NCBI GenBank assembly: GCA_022760475.1
Contig: JALEFZ010000018.1
Location: 1 to 49,284 of the forward strand
Direction: 5' to 3'
DNA: 49,284 nucleotides
Source of the DNA: Bacteroidia bacterium
GTDB taxonomy: Bacteria > Bacteroidota > Bacteroidia > J057
Both the position numbers and the translations under genes were made by a program. Below the pieces are notes generated by a model, which saw only the letters and a program-made list of their open reading frames with translations, had not been told where the DNA came from and searched no databases. Shown here in pieces: positions 27,452-37,659 of this stretch; position 1 is the stretch's first letter; the number at the start of each line of letters is the position of its first letter.

Positions 27452-28073
27452 AATTTTCTGTCATCAATAAACTACTTCGGGCGGGGTACCTGTCTTCTAA
27501 TTCAAGTGATTCGAATTTCTTCAATATAAAGTCAAAATTCTTTCCTGAAATTCCTCTCATGTCTCCCTCCGAAAAGAGATAGGCTAATGAACCGTTGTGC
27601 CCATTCTTGAATAGAAGCAAAAGGCGTGAAGGTTCCAACGAGTGATATTGGACGTAAGTGTCATTGTCCTCTGCAAGAATGAGATGGCCGGAGATTTTAC
27701 TTTCCTTATCGACACATCCATGTTCCTTCTCTACGAAGGGTAATTTTACAGGAAAACTAAATGGTGCTTCAGAAGAAAAAGTCAAATTCAACTCAGTAAT
27801 GTAACAGTCTGGACTTAAGCCTCCTCTGTCATGGAGATCAAATGGAATACTTAGAACAAAACTTTGATCACCAATCTCCAACCTTTCCTTTTGAAAGAAT
27901 TCTTGGAAGAAGGACTGCGGATAGAAAGCGCTGTCCAGGTATTCCGGCTCGTCATCCCCCACTCCCGAATTGATGTCCTGTATAGAGGAAGATGCTGTAT
28001 TCTCCTCAGATGGTACACAGGCGTTTATCACAATGGAAGTAAAAATGGCTAGTACCAGGATATATAGTTTCAT
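27450..28073 (-). CDS. Hypothetical lipoprotein
   Basis: The 207-aa product has a lipoprotein signal peptide with a lipobox ending VINAC (Cys19), followed by a Ser/Asn/Glu-rich linker. The mature part is mixed alpha/beta with one Cys pair (C93 and C117 region, DCYITEL and EHGCVDK) and no recognised catalytic motif. It lies on the minus strand 72 bases downstream of the HerA-like ATPase gene and may share its transcript, since no terminator is visible between them. The family was not recognised. Confidence 0.65.
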   Translation of the reverse strand: MKLYILVLAIFTSIVINACVPSEENTASSSIQDINSGVGDDEPEYLDSAFYPQSFFQEFFQKERLEIGDQSFVLSIPFDLHDRGGLSPDCYITELNLTFSSEAPFSFPVKLPFVEKEHGCVDKESKISGHLILAEDNDTYVQYHSLEPSRLLLLFKNGHNGSLAYLFSEGDMRGISGKNFDFILKKFESLELEDRYPARSSLLMTEN

Positions 28074-28145
28074 TGTTCTGTATTAGCGGATTTAAATTGC
28101 TTTCTATAAGGATAGAAATTTGGCCATGGGGTTGAAAAGTGAATT

Positions 28146-29708
28146 TTAGCGTCTTTTCACCCCAAGAACCCCAAGGAGTCCTCGAGTCAGTTCTCGTGCT
28201 ACTGTTCTGCCCACTTGTCTGACCATGGTATTTTTAGAGAGCTCTTCAATGAAGCTGGGTTCTTCCTTTTTCCTTGTTGCCCTTCTCTTGGTGCCAACCT
28301 TGGTTTTGGCCTCTTTCTCAGCCTGGGCTTTCATGAGTTCTTGATGCTCTTTTTCTTTGGCGGCTTTGATTTTTTCTGCCAACATTTCAGCGGCACTCTC
28401 CCTGTCAATCTCCTTGTTGTATTTTGGAATCAATTTAGAGATCGCCATGATGCCCTGAATCTCGCTATCAGTGAGCACATCCATCCTTGATTGAGGCGCC
28501 CTGAGCATGGTATGAGCTAGAGGAGTAGGGATACCTTTTTCGTTCAGGACGGTTACAAATGCCTCCCCAATCCCCAGGGTAGTCAGCAGTTCTGCCACAT
28601 CATAATATTCCGTCTCGGGGAAATTCTGAGCAGCCAGTTTGATTGCCTTTCTATCTTTGGCCGTGAAGGCCCTTAAGGCATGTTGGATCTTAAGTCCCAA
28701 TTGGCCGAGGACATCCTCGGGTATATCAGCAGGATTTTGTGTACAGAAATAAATACCCACTCCTTTTGAGCGGATCAATTTGATGATGGTCTCTATTTGG
28801 TCCAATAATTCATCGGATGCCTCATCAAACATCAAGTGAGCTTCATCGATAAAGATGACCAGTTCAGGCCTTTCAGGATCTCCGATTTCAGGGAAGGATG
28901 CATAAATCTCTGCCAACAAACTCATCATGAAGGTTGAAAACAATGCGGGGCGATCCTGAAGGTCAGTTAACCTCAAAATAGATACGACTCCCCTGCCCTG
29001 CTCATCAATCCTACAAAGGTCAGCAACATCAAAAGATGGCTCTCCAAAGAAAATATCAGCGCCTTGTTGCTCCAGAGCTAGTAATTTACGGGTAATGGCT
29101 CCAACAGAAGCCGTGGACAAATGGCCATATTCCTCTTTGATTTCTGCTTTGCCCTCATTGGTCATGTATTGCAGGGTTTTCTTGAAATCCTCAAGGTCAA
29201 TCAAAGGCATGTCATTGTCATCGCAATACTTGAAGAGAACAGAGACAATTCCAGTCTGGACCTCAGTTAAGTTCAATATTTTTGAAAACAGAACAGGACC
29301 AAATTCTGATACTGTCGCCCTTAACCTGGCTCCTGGCTCATCAGATAAACTGAGGAATTCTATGCTACTGGCACCTGCTTCGAATGGAAACCCAATCGCT
29401 TCGTGCCTTTCATCTATTTTAGGATGCCCACCACTTGCCATAGCAATTCCACTCAAGTCTCCCTTAATGTCCATCAATAGGGATGGGACACCCGCATTGG
29501 CCAATTGTTCTGCCAAAATTTGAAGGGTTTTTGTCTTACCTGTCCCTGTAGCCCCCGCAATCAGCCCATGGCGGTTCATGGTCTTTAGGGGTACTTCGAT
29601 GAATGATCCAGTTTGGGTTTCTCCCTCTAGGACAGCCGCCCCCAATTTCAGGGTCTCTCCTTTGAATGTGTAGCCTTTCTCTATGGAAGCCAGAAAATTA
29701 TCCTTCAT
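28146..29708 (-). CDS. HerA-like helicase/NTPase of the DUF853 (YjgR) family
   Basis: This 520-aa protein has a Walker A motif (AGATGTGKT, K58), a DIKGDLSG segment, a Walker B motif (VIFIDEAHLMFDE, near 287) and the sensor-like YFCTQNPADIPEDVLGQLG region. These are the hallmarks of the DUF853 branch of HerA/FtsK-type ATPases. The C-terminus (about 420-520) is charged and partly coiled-coil (AEMLAEKIKAAKEKEHQELM) with a basic end. Its cellular role is not established, although DNA translocation is inferred from the fold. No nuclease partner (NurA) is adjacent. Confidence 0.88.
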   Translation of the reverse strand: MKDNFLASIEKGYTFKGETLKLGAAVLEGETQTGSFIEVPLKTMNRHGLIAGATGTGKTKTLQILAEQLANAGVPSLLMDIKGDLSGIAMASGGHPKIDERHEAIGFPFEAGASSIEFLSLSDEPGARLRATVSEFGPVLFSKILNLTEVQTGIVSVLFKYCDDNDMPLIDLEDFKKTLQYMTNEGKAEIKEEYGHLSTASVGAITRKLLALEQQGADIFFGEPSFDVADLCRIDEQGRGVVSILRLTDLQDRPALFSTFMMSLLAEIYASFPEIGDPERPELVIFIDEAHLMFDEASDELLDQIETIIKLIRSKGVGIYFCTQNPADIPEDVLGQLGLKIQHALRAFTAKDRKAIKLAAQNFPETEYYDVAELLTTLGIGEAFVTVLNEKGIPTPLAHTMLRAPQSRMDVLTDSEIQGIMAISKLIPKYNKEIDRESAAEMLAEKIKAAKEKEHQELMKAQAEKEAKTKVGTKRRATRKKEEPSFIEELSKNTMVRQVGRTVARELTRGLLGVLGVKRR

Positions 29709-30108
29709 GAATGGAATGCTTGCGTTTATTGACTTGAAATTACAAAAAAATGACAGGGCTAAAAATTTTTCCCATACAGAGATTTGGAAGCAAAAATCAA
29801 GGCGGGGTAACCCTTCAATCTATCTTAAAACCTTTTTAATTGCGAGATACAATCTTTGCGGCATTTTTTGAGCACCGCAGAATATCCTTTCTGAATCCCC
29901 TGGAGTTCGTTTTCAAGGATATGGGAGAACCCAAGTCTTTATACCCAGTTTCTACATGTTAACTCCCGCTCAATTGTTCGATTTTATCCTGCCAGGGTCA
30001 AAAAGAAATAGAGATGCTAAATTCAATCATTTTAATAAAGGAGCAATAAAGTGGAATTAAGGAAAAAAAATATTCGAAATAAATTAATCTCCTTTAAGCA
30101 GAATTGAA
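29709..30108. other. Intergenic region with no gene recognised
   Basis: About 400 bases lie between the start of the HerA-like gene and the end of the NamZ-like gene, both on the minus strand. It must contain the promoter of the former. A short hairpin-capable segment occurs around 29861-29882 (TGCGG/CCGCA) without a T run. Short ORFs here lack a start context or coding character. No clear promoter, RNA gene or repeat was found. Confidence 0.5.
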
Positions 30109-31458
30109 TCAAGGGTAAAGCAAGTATTTTGCCCTTAACTCCTTAAACTCACTTAGCTTTCCTTGCCAGGAATCATAAATCTCATTGGGGCTTTTTCCAG
30201 CTATGACATCTTGCTTAAAGCCATCATAACCTGGCCAGCGATTGAAGTTTTTCTTAAAAAATGGCTCCGAGGCATGCATCATTTGGAAATTACTAAAGGA
30301 TCTTTGAAAGAGAACAATACCTGCGAGAAAGAGATCCTTACCAGAATCATACGATTCCAATCTCAAACCCTCACACTTCTGGTCTTGGAATTTGGGATAT
30401 TTGGATTTACCAGGTAGGGACTTGGGTATAAAGGAGGTTACGCTCGCACGTAACTGCAGGGATTTCGCCATACGTGCTTCGGGATTGCGAAAATCATCTT
30501 CCGGTTTGAACCATGGAGATCCCAGAATGGTAAAGGCCGAATCAGTTCCTCGGCCCACACTCATAGGTGTAGGTTCAAACATCACCAGGGCGGGATAGAG
30601 GTAAGTTGATCTTATGGAAGCCAGGTTGGGGGAAGGTGCCCTCCAAGGCCATCCGGTGGCCTCCCACTTCATGTCATGGCTGTAGCCAGAACACTGGATA
30701 ATTTTCAAATCGAGATTAGGAAATCCGCCAAAGTTTTCTTCCCCCTTTACCATTTGGGCATATTCTCCGATGCTCATTCCGTGAACCACTGGAATTTCAT
30801 GCAAACCAATAAATGAAGCGTGTTTCTTTTCTAATACAGGCCCATCTACATACCAGCCATTGGGATTGGGTCTATCCAATACCCAAAATGAGATACCTTC
30901 TTTCTCACAGGTTTCCATCACATATGACATCGTAGAAATGTAGGTATAAAGACGAACACCCACATCCTGAATGTCAAAAATGACCAAGTCAATACCTTTC
31001 AATTGTTGAGGTCCGGGCTTCCTGTTCTTCCCATATAGTGAAATGATGGGTAGGCCCGTCTTAGTATCTACACCATCTTTCACATGTTCTCCAGCATCGG
31101 CTGTGCCACGAAACCCATGTTCTGGTGCGAATACTTTTATGACTTCCACTCCTCGACTCAGAAGGCTATCTACCAGATGAGTCCCATTGAAGAACCTTGA
31201 GGTTTGATTTCCTACCACTGCAACTTTCTTCCCCTTAAGATTTTCAAGTTCATTTTCAATCAAATTCTCGGCACCTACCTTTACCCTTGTAAATTTTGGC
31301 GCATTGGGAAGTCTGATTTCAGCGGTAAGATTTGTAGAATCATTAATCGATACCCTTTTCTCCTCATTTTCGTTGCCATTACACGCGACAATAAAAGCAA
31401 GGCAAGAAATAATGAGAGTAAGGGAAAATATTTTAATATATTTGGCTGGATAGCACAT
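30109..31458 (-). CDS. namZ: DUF1343 lipoprotein, NamZ-type exo-beta-N-acetylmuramidase-like
   Basis: From the ATG at 31458 the product is 449 aa, starting MCYPAKYIKIFSLTLIISCLAF with a lipobox ending IVAC; an upstream in-frame ATG at 31545 would bury this signal. The DUF1343 core is clear: GKKVAVVGNQTS, FAPEHGFRGTADAGEHV, TGLPIISLYG, LVIFDIQDVGVRLYTYISTM, VLDRPNPNG, and EPTPMSVGRGTDSAFTILGSPW. Characterised members remove terminal MurNAc from peptidoglycan fragments, so this lipoprotein probably acts in cell-wall recycling at the periplasmic face. It is divergent from the FtsX-like gene. The namZ symbol is by family resemblance only. Confidence 0.85.
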   Translation of the reverse strand: MCYPAKYIKIFSLTLIISCLAFIVACNGNENEEKRVSINDSTNLTAEIRLPNAPKFTRVKVGAENLIENELENLKGKKVAVVGNQTSRFFNGTHLVDSLLSRGVEVIKVFAPEHGFRGTADAGEHVKDGVDTKTGLPIISLYGKNRKPGPQQLKGIDLVIFDIQDVGVRLYTYISTMSYVMETCEKEGISFWVLDRPNPNGWYVDGPVLEKKHASFIGLHEIPVVHGMSIGEYAQMVKGEENFGGFPNLDLKIIQCSGYSHDMKWEATGWPWRAPSPNLASIRSTYLYPALVMFEPTPMSVGRGTDSAFTILGSPWFKPEDDFRNPEARMAKSLQLRASVTSFIPKSLPGKSKYPKFQDQKCEGLRLESYDSGKDLFLAGIVLFQRSFSNFQMMHASEPFFKKNFNRWPGYDGFKQDVIAGKSPNEIYDSWQGKLSEFKELRAKYLLYP

Positions 31459-31585
31459 AAAACAATCTTTTGATTGAAATATACAAAAAGCTGATTCATT
31501 TACGCGAAAACTCCTATTCTTAGGTAGAGCAAATTGATTTCGCACTTGAATCTAACAAAGGGCTTTCCAATAATGGTCATTATAA

Positions 31586-32869
31586 ATGAATTTTGAATAT
31601 TTTTTTGCGAGCAGGATAGTTTTTAATGGGAAGAGAAGGGTGTCTGTACTTGTGGTAAGGCTCGCTGTGATCACCATTGCCCTGGCTGTGGCGACCATGG
31701 AAATCTCACTTTCCTTTGTACAGGGTTTTGAAACTGAAATCCAGAAAAAGGTTATCGGTTTTGGCTCTCATGTGCAAATTGGAAATTTTTTAAGGGAATT
31801 GGATACAGAGGTTGACCCCCTCCCCATGGACGAACCTGCGCTTGATAGCTTGAGAAATAAAGAATATATCGCTTCGATTTCCCCCTTTGTGCTAAAAGAA
31901 GCCCTTGTCAAATCTCCGGATGGCTCAGCAGGTGTTGAGTTAAAAGGGGTAGATGGAAGCTATGACTGGGATTTTTTCCAATCTGTCCTTAAAGAGGGAG
32001 AGATTCCTGAGTACGGCAGCAAAAAATTATCGCGACAAATACTTCTCTCCAAAAAACAGGCGAAAGAACTCAAACTAAAGGTTGGGGACAATGCCTGGGT
32101 GTATTTTCTGACAGACCCAATACGACAAAGAAAAGTCACGGTCGGGGGTATTTATGAGACTGGCATGGAAGAGTTTGACAACCTCCTGGTGATTTGCGAC
32201 ATAAAAATGCTCCAGAAAATCTGGAAGTGGGACAGCGATGAGGTATCGGGATTCGAAGTCAACCTCAAGCTTGAAAGATTGGATGAGGAATGTAAATGGG
32301 TGTTTGTTCCCGAATTTCCTTTTATCGCTCAAAGGTGTACCAATTCTATCGAAGTGGCCGCTGATGAGATCAATTATCAGACACCTTTTGGTTGGGGATC
32401 TACGCCTATCACACAGATTTTTCCCGATATTTTCGATTGGTTGAGCTTTCAACATCAAAATGTATGGGTGATCCTGATTCTCATGACAATTGTAGCGGTC
32501 ATAAACATGATCACGGTTGTTTTGATCTTGATCATTGAGAGAACCCGTACCATTGGTATATTGAAAGCACTTGGCCTGCCGAATTTCAGGTTGCGAAGGA
32601 CATTCATCTGGAATGCATTTTTTCTGATTGCCCTTGGAATCGGCATAGGAAACCTCCTTGGCTTGGGACTTCTATTCAGCCAGGATCTTTTGGGCTGGTT
32701 GAGAGTCAGGCAGGAGGATTACTTCATTGAAGTTGTACCTGTCGCTTGGGTATGGGGTCGTTTTCTCTTTGTAAATATTGGGACGATTCTGGTTTGTACC
32801 ATTTTTATGTACATACCCACTCGAATCATTGGAAGGATAAATCCGGTTCAGGCCATTCGTTTTTCTTAA
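31586..32869 (+). CDS. FtsX-like ABC transporter permease (LolC/LolE type)
   Basis: The 427-aa membrane protein has an N-terminal membrane helix (about 22-45), a large periplasmic MacB-PCD-like domain (about 50-270), then three helices at about 290-315, 340-370 and 385-410. It ends in the FtsX-type tail TRIIGRINPVQAIRFS. ERTRTIGILKALGLPNFRLRRTF is the coupling-helix segment typical of LolC/E and FtsX permeases. The likely role is moving lipoproteins or driving a periplasmic mechanotransmission step, with an ATPase encoded elsewhere; none lies in this window. The nnr gene begins 20 bases after its stop. Confidence 0.88.
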   Translation: MNFEYFFASRIVFNGKRRVSVLVVRLAVITIALAVATMEISLSFVQGFETEIQKKVIGFGSHVQIGNFLRELDTEVDPLPMDEPALDSLRNKEYIASISPFVLKEALVKSPDGSAGVELKGVDGSYDWDFFQSVLKEGEIPEYGSKKLSRQILLSKKQAKELKLKVGDNAWVYFLTDPIRQRKVTVGGIYETGMEEFDNLLVICDIKMLQKIWKWDSDEVSGFEVNLKLERLDEECKWVFVPEFPFIAQRCTNSIEVAADEINYQTPFGWGSTPITQIFPDIFDWLSFQHQNVWVILILMTIVAVINMITVVLILIIERTRTIGILKALGLPNFRLRRTFIWNAFFLIALGIGIGNLLGLGLLFSQDLLGWLRVRQEDYFIEVVPVAWVWGRFLFVNIGTILVCTIFMYIPTRIIGRINPVQAIRFS

Positions 32870-32889
32870 CTCAATTTTCATCCTCACTT

Positions 32890-34404
32890 ATGCTACTTGC
32901 CAATACCGCCCAAATCAGGCGCGCAGATGAGGTCATGATCCTCGAAAAAAAACTTCCCGGAATTCTTCTGATGGAGGAAGCTGGAAGAAAATTTACAGAG
33001 GCCATCTTTAGAGATTACCCAGCGCAAGAATCATTCTTTATTGTTGTAGGGCCAGGAAACAATGGTGGAGATGGTCTGGTCATTGGGCGAATGTTACATC
33101 TTTACGGGAAGGAAGTACAATTTTTCCTTTCTCATCCTGCCGAACGCTTCACGGGAGATGCCTTGATCAATTATCAGGTAATCGCCGAAATGCCGATTCC
33201 TCTGGTTCATTTTGGGGAGGAAGAATTGGACTCGGTAGCCTCTTCCTTCTCTACCAAGCCCCTGCTAATAGATTCATTGTTGGGCACAGGTATTCAAACT
33301 GGCCTGAGGGAGCCCATGTCACTATTGATTCCGCAACTGAAAAAGCTCCATCTAGAAACTGTAGCTGTAGACTTGCCTAGCGGACTGGGAGCACATACAG
33401 GAGAAATCATCAATGATTGTCTGGAGGCCAATAGAACATATACCTTTCAATTACCCAAAATTTGTCATGCAGTGATGCCTGCGGCCAAACTCTGTGGAGA
33501 AATTGAGATCCTGGATATTGGGATTTGGCCAGAGGTCATCGAGCAGTTGGAAATCAAGCGAGAATTTATGGATTCAGCTTGGGCGAATAGGCATTTAGTT
33601 CTTAGAGATACCAATAGCCACAAGGGCAATTTTGGGCACCTCCTTTTGGTCGGAGGTAGCAAGGATATGCCCGGAGCAATTACCATGTCAACTTATGCGG
33701 CCATGCGAACAGGGCTGGGATTGGCAAGTGTGTTTTGTCCAGAGGCTTGCACCCAGACTTTACTCAATCATTGCCCGGAAGCCATGTGTAAGGGAAATAT
33801 GGGAGACCATCTTTCTCCTGGCAGCCTGCATAATTGGGATAAAGCCCTTGCAGGGAAAGATGCGGTTTTGATAGGCCCTGGCATGGGCCATACAGAGGAA
33901 ACAGAAACATTCCTCAAGGAAATCCTGCCAAGGATACAGGTTCCACTAATCATGGATGCGGATGCCTTAAACATCCTGGCTGCCAATGATGACATGTGGA
34001 CCTTGTTACCAGACTCTACCATCATCACCCCCCATCCAGGTGAGATGCGGAGGTTAACGGGCTTAGAAAACATTCAAGATAGAAGATTGGAAGTGGCAGA
34101 ACGCTTAGCACAAGACAAAGGGGTCATAGTAGTCCTGAAAGGGGCTGGAACCATCGTCGCTAGTCCGGATGGGCATACCTATGTAAATGGAAGTGGAAAT
34201 CCTGGAATGGCTACTGCAGGCAGTGGAGATGTCCTTGCAGGCATGATAGGAAGCCTCGTAGCTCAAGGATATGAAGCTGGAAAGGCCGCAGCCCTGGCAG
34301 TATTTTTTCATGGTCAGGCAGGTGATCGAGCGGCTGGTAAATTTGGCATGGCAGGCCTTACTGCCATGGATATTTCAAGGAATATTTTCGTGGATAAATT
34401 GTGA
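32890..34404 (+). CDS. nnr: Bifunctional NAD(P)H-hydrate epimerase / ADP-dependent NAD(P)H-hydrate dehydratase
   Basis: From the ATG at 32890 the product is 504 aa; the longer open frame overlaps the permease gene and is not used. The N-terminal epimerase (YjeF_N, about 1-215) contains VGPGNNGGDGLVIGRML and VDLPSGLGAHTGE. The C-terminal dehydratase (ribokinase-like, about 225-504) contains GHLLLVGGSKDMPGAITMS, IMDADALNIL, TPHPGEMRRL and GSGDVLAGMIGSL. The pair repairs damaged NADH and NADPH hydrates. The single-polypeptide fusion is the usual bacterial form. Confidence 0.95.
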   Translation: MLLANTAQIRRADEVMILEKKLPGILLMEEAGRKFTEAIFRDYPAQESFFIVVGPGNNGGDGLVIGRMLHLYGKEVQFFLSHPAERFTGDALINYQVIAEMPIPLVHFGEEELDSVASSFSTKPLLIDSLLGTGIQTGLREPMSLLIPQLKKLHLETVAVDLPSGLGAHTGEIINDCLEANRTYTFQLPKICHAVMPAAKLCGEIEILDIGIWPEVIEQLEIKREFMDSAWANRHLVLRDTNSHKGNFGHLLLVGGSKDMPGAITMSTYAAMRTGLGLASVFCPEACTQTLLNHCPEAMCKGNMGDHLSPGSLHNWDKALAGKDAVLIGPGMGHTEETETFLKEILPRIQVPLIMDADALNILAANDDMWTLLPDSTIITPHPGEMRRLTGLENIQDRRLEVAERLAQDKGVIVVLKGAGTIVASPDGHTYVNGSGNPGMATAGSGDVLAGMIGSLVAQGYEAGKAAALAVFFHGQAGDRAAGKFGMAGLTAMDISRNIFVDKL

Positions 34405-34525
34405 ACAGGATTGGCCGCAATTCTTGTACTTTCGTCTATTGGAAAGCACAATTTTGTGTGTATCCAAGGGATGAAAAAGCCCAATGGCCGAGTTCTTCCA
34501 TTTAATATTGAATACATAAGTAAAG

Positions 34526-35581
34526 ATGATAGATCTATCCAGTGCCAGACTCACCACCCTGGCTGTCCATAAGGTTGGAAACAAAGCAAAAAATGAAGGC
34601 GTAGTTAGCGCAAAAGAGCTTTTTGAGTTAGATGAAAGCATGACCGACTTGCTCCAGGACTACTTTCTGAAACCTTTCAAATCAGAAGAGTTTTTCAAAT
34701 TTTCCCATGAGTCTGACATAAACCTGAATGAGCTTTATACCTACTGTAAAAGAATGTTTACAGACAGCAGGGAAGAGTTTTTGTCCCATTCCATAAATGT
34801 CCTTCAACACCTTTACTCCGTATCTGTCCATCCACACATAAAAAGTGGTGAACTCTACGTTGCCCATTTCCGCGAATGCGAAGTAGATGGGGTTGATCTT
34901 GAAGCCATCGGTATTTTCAAATCAGAGAATAAGGATGTATTCCTAAAAGTAGATGGGGAGGATGATGAAATAAACATGACAGCGGAGCAGGGAATCAACA
35001 TCAAGAAGCTAGATAAAGGATGTCTGGTATTTCGGACTTATGAAGAAGATGGCTATTCCATTTTAATGGTAGATAAGTCCAGTGAGGACGCCGCCTATTG
35101 GAGAGATGACTTCCTGCATGTTACCAGAATCCAGGACAACAGTTTCCAGACTGAGCACTTTATGGGTATGACCAAGGATTTCTGTGAAGACATCTTTGCG
35201 ATGGAACAGGATAAAAAAGAGCAGGTCGTTTTCCTGAATAAGTCTCTGAATTATTTTAACAAGAATAAGGAGTTTGACCTGGAAGACTTCAAGGAAGAAG
35301 TTTTGGTACAAGACGACTACAAGGAGAAATTTGACAGCTATAGGAAAGCTTTTGAAGATGAATCCGGCCTACCTCCTGCTGAAGAAGGATTTGCCATATC
35401 AAAATATGCTGTAAGGTCAATGAAGAAGAATTTTAAGTCTCTCATTAAATTGGATACAGATATTGAAATTCGCTTGAATCCCAAAAATATCGAAGAAGCG
35501 AGTGAATATGTAGAAAGAGCTTATGATGAGCAAAGAGGAATGTATTATTACAAGCTTTACTTCAATGGAGAAATTCCTTAA
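34526..35581 (+). CDS. Nucleoid-associated protein, NA37/NdpA (YejK) family
   Basis: This 351-aa soluble acidic protein begins MIDLSSARLTTLAVHKVGNKAKNEG, matching the start of the NA37 family, which typically runs LxxxxxHxVGNK. GELYVAHFRECEVDGVDLEAIGIFKSENKD and DAAYWRDDFLHV are further family-like segments. The family is associated with the nucleoid in Escherichia coli, but the function in Bacteroidota is not defined. It lies 121 bases after nnr on the same strand and may have its own promoter; a TACTTTCG element at 34427-34434 is a partial match to the -7 consensus. Confidence 0.75.
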   Translation: MIDLSSARLTTLAVHKVGNKAKNEGVVSAKELFELDESMTDLLQDYFLKPFKSEEFFKFSHESDINLNELYTYCKRMFTDSREEFLSHSINVLQHLYSVSVHPHIKSGELYVAHFRECEVDGVDLEAIGIFKSENKDVFLKVDGEDDEINMTAEQGINIKKLDKGCLVFRTYEEDGYSILMVDKSSEDAAYWRDDFLHVTRIQDNSFQTEHFMGMTKDFCEDIFAMEQDKKEQVVFLNKSLNYFNKNKEFDLEDFKEEVLVQDDYKEKFDSYRKAFEDESGLPPAEEGFAISKYAVRSMKKNFKSLIKLDTDIEIRLNPKNIEEASEYVERAYDEQRGMYYYKLYFNGEIP

Positions 35582-35785
35582 TAGAGAATAGTCTTGTTTA
35601 TCTTATATTACAATTTGATACTTTATTTTTTACGAAAAGATTGTCCAATCATCACTTCCAGAAAACCGATTAAACCAAACAATGAACAGTTGGTGAATTA
35701 ATTTCAATGGTTGAGTTAATATAATCTCATGATCCTAGGTCTTATTAATAGCTTTATTTCACATATTTAAAAGCACAATTTAATC

Positions 35786-37639
35786 ATGAGACAATTAACA
35801 ATTAGTATTCTTCTAGCCCTAATTGGGCTCAGCACAATCATCGCGCAAAACACAACTCTTCCACTTTCAGATTTCTGCGTCCCTGCCCAACAAGATTACG
35901 TCATTACCGGGGCAAGAAATGCCGCCTACATATATGAGAAAACACCCACTGCCTGGGTCCTTCAGCAAAGCCTGAGCATAGCTGATGCTGACCCCTTCGG
36001 TGGTCCAGTAGCTTACAGCTTCATTTACAATGATCCTGCCTCCAACAAATCCTCCGATGGTTTTGGAGAGAAAGGAGTCGCCATTTCCGGAGATTTGGCC
36101 TATGTTGGCTTTACGATCAGCGCACTGGATTTTAATTCCTGTTCTTTTTGCCCATTTTCCTATTGGGAAGACCAAACCTATGTGTACAAAAGGACTGGAA
36201 ACAGTTGGTCGGTAGTCAACAGCATTAAGGGTTTGCCACAGCAAGTCCAGGGACAGACCGTAGCAGGTCTCTATACCCGAGGCAACTCAAATGGATTTGC
36301 AAATCTTACTCAGGAAGCATTTATCCACGAAATCGATGCCTTGGGCATGACCAGCCTCAGTAAGAAGATCTACACTTACAATTGGGATGAACAATTTTTT
36401 GATCCTTATATCGATCCCAACTATTCTTTCTCAATCTCTCCTTCTGAAGATCTGGTAAGTTTTGCAGTGCTGGGAGACCCGATCCTGCTGGGAAGTTCTG
36501 AGCAAACCAATAAAGTCTGGAGAAAAACCAATGGCATCTGGAATCCAGATGGAGCATTTACCCCTGCGAGCAGCTTTGCGAATCCCGGAGGTGCATGGGA
36601 AGGAAGTTATGAGGGTATTCTTTTCAATTTTGGGGATTTATTAATCCCTGACTTCCAGCAAGGATACTATAGCTACCAAAATGGACAGTGGATCTATACA
36701 AGTGGATTGACTTCAAACATTCTGGCAGCTCCTACCTTGAGCAAAACAGGCAACAAAGCCTTCGTGGTAGACTTCAGTTGGAATGATGTAGTAAGAAAAT
36801 CCGGATATGCCTTCAAGAAAACCCTTATTGGCAGCAGTCAAACCGAAACGAGCAGCCTGTGCCAGTACGAAAATAGCATTTCTGATACAGTTCTCAACTT
36901 CGGTAGCACCTACGAATATCAGGTGGATGTCGTATTAGGAAATATCAGCGCAGGTTCCAATGTCATTAGCTATAGCCTTCCTGCAACTATTCAAGACCTG
37001 GAACTCAGTTACGAATGCTATGATGCACAAACAGACTTATTGACTTGGTCTGTGTATAATCCTAATGGCCTTGACTATCCCTTTATTTTCGCTCAGTGGT
37101 GGTCAAACCAGCGCGATACGCTTTGGGCAAGCGCGAATGGAATTACTACTTTCAAGACCAAAAACAATCCTCAGAATGCCCAGACTTATGGAGATGACAA
37201 TATCACAGGAATTTGGTGGATCAATGAGGATCTTTTGCCTGGCCAGCCTTTTGATTTGGTAAGCAGCGGAATTGATTTGAATCAGACTTGCCCAGCAAAT
37301 CGCATGTCGCAAAACAGTGCGGAGAAGGCCGGCTCCCTGTTTAAGGGTTCTCTTGGAAAGTATATGGGCAAGACCGGACCTGATGCCAGGTCTCGCGACT
37401 TACTTGAAGTATCCTTTAGCCTCTCTCCAAATCCGGTTTCTGACTTCCTAATCATTGATGGCTTGGAAGGCGCTGCGAACATTGAGGTCTTCAACCAACA
37501 AGGTCAGTTAGTACTCAGAACCAGCCGTGAGGCAAGTCCTTTAGCGAAAATCTCTATGAAGGATATGTCAGATGGAATCTATACAGTAAAGGTGGTTTCG
37601 AACGGAATGATCCTTTCAGAGAAAATATTGAAGAACTAG
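35786..37639 (+). CDS. Secreted protein with T9SS type A sorting domain
   Basis: The 617-aa protein starts with a signal peptide (MRQLTISILLALIGLSTIIAQ) and ends with a type A sorting domain (about 540-617: FSLSPNPVSDFLIIDGL, IEVFNQQGQLVLRT, MSDGIYTVKVVSNG, SEKILKN). The central part has repeated Tyr/Trp-rich beta segments (YIYEKTPTAWVLQQSL, YVYKRTGNSWSVVNS, KVWRKTNGIWNPDGAF, YSYQNGQWIYTSG) that look like propeller or FG-GAP-like blades. No enzymatic motif was recognised. The gene is terminated by a hairpin shared with the convergent exosortase gene. Confidence 0.8.
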   Translation: MRQLTISILLALIGLSTIIAQNTTLPLSDFCVPAQQDYVITGARNAAYIYEKTPTAWVLQQSLSIADADPFGGPVAYSFIYNDPASNKSSDGFGEKGVAISGDLAYVGFTISALDFNSCSFCPFSYWEDQTYVYKRTGNSWSVVNSIKGLPQQVQGQTVAGLYTRGNSNGFANLTQEAFIHEIDALGMTSLSKKIYTYNWDEQFFDPYIDPNYSFSISPSEDLVSFAVLGDPILLGSSEQTNKVWRKTNGIWNPDGAFTPASSFANPGGAWEGSYEGILFNFGDLLIPDFQQGYYSYQNGQWIYTSGLTSNILAAPTLSKTGNKAFVVDFSWNDVVRKSGYAFKKTLIGSSQTETSSLCQYENSISDTVLNFGSTYEYQVDVVLGNISAGSNVISYSLPATIQDLELSYECYDAQTDLLTWSVYNPNGLDYPFIFAQWWSNQRDTLWASANGITTFKTKNNPQNAQTYGDDNITGIWWINEDLLPGQPFDLVSSGIDLNQTCPANRMSQNSAEKAGSLFKGSLGKYMGKTGPDARSRDLLEVSFSLSPNPVSDFLIIDGLEGAANIEVFNQQGQLVLRTSREASPLAKISMKDMSDGIYTVKVVSNGMILSEKILKN

Positions 37640-37659
37640 AGATTTAATTTATCTTAGAA

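Noticed and set aside
29683..29871. 62-aa plus-strand ORF at the head of the HerA-like gene.
   Set aside because: It overlaps the gene start in antisense, is basic and compositionally unlike neighbours, and lacks a domain or terminator.
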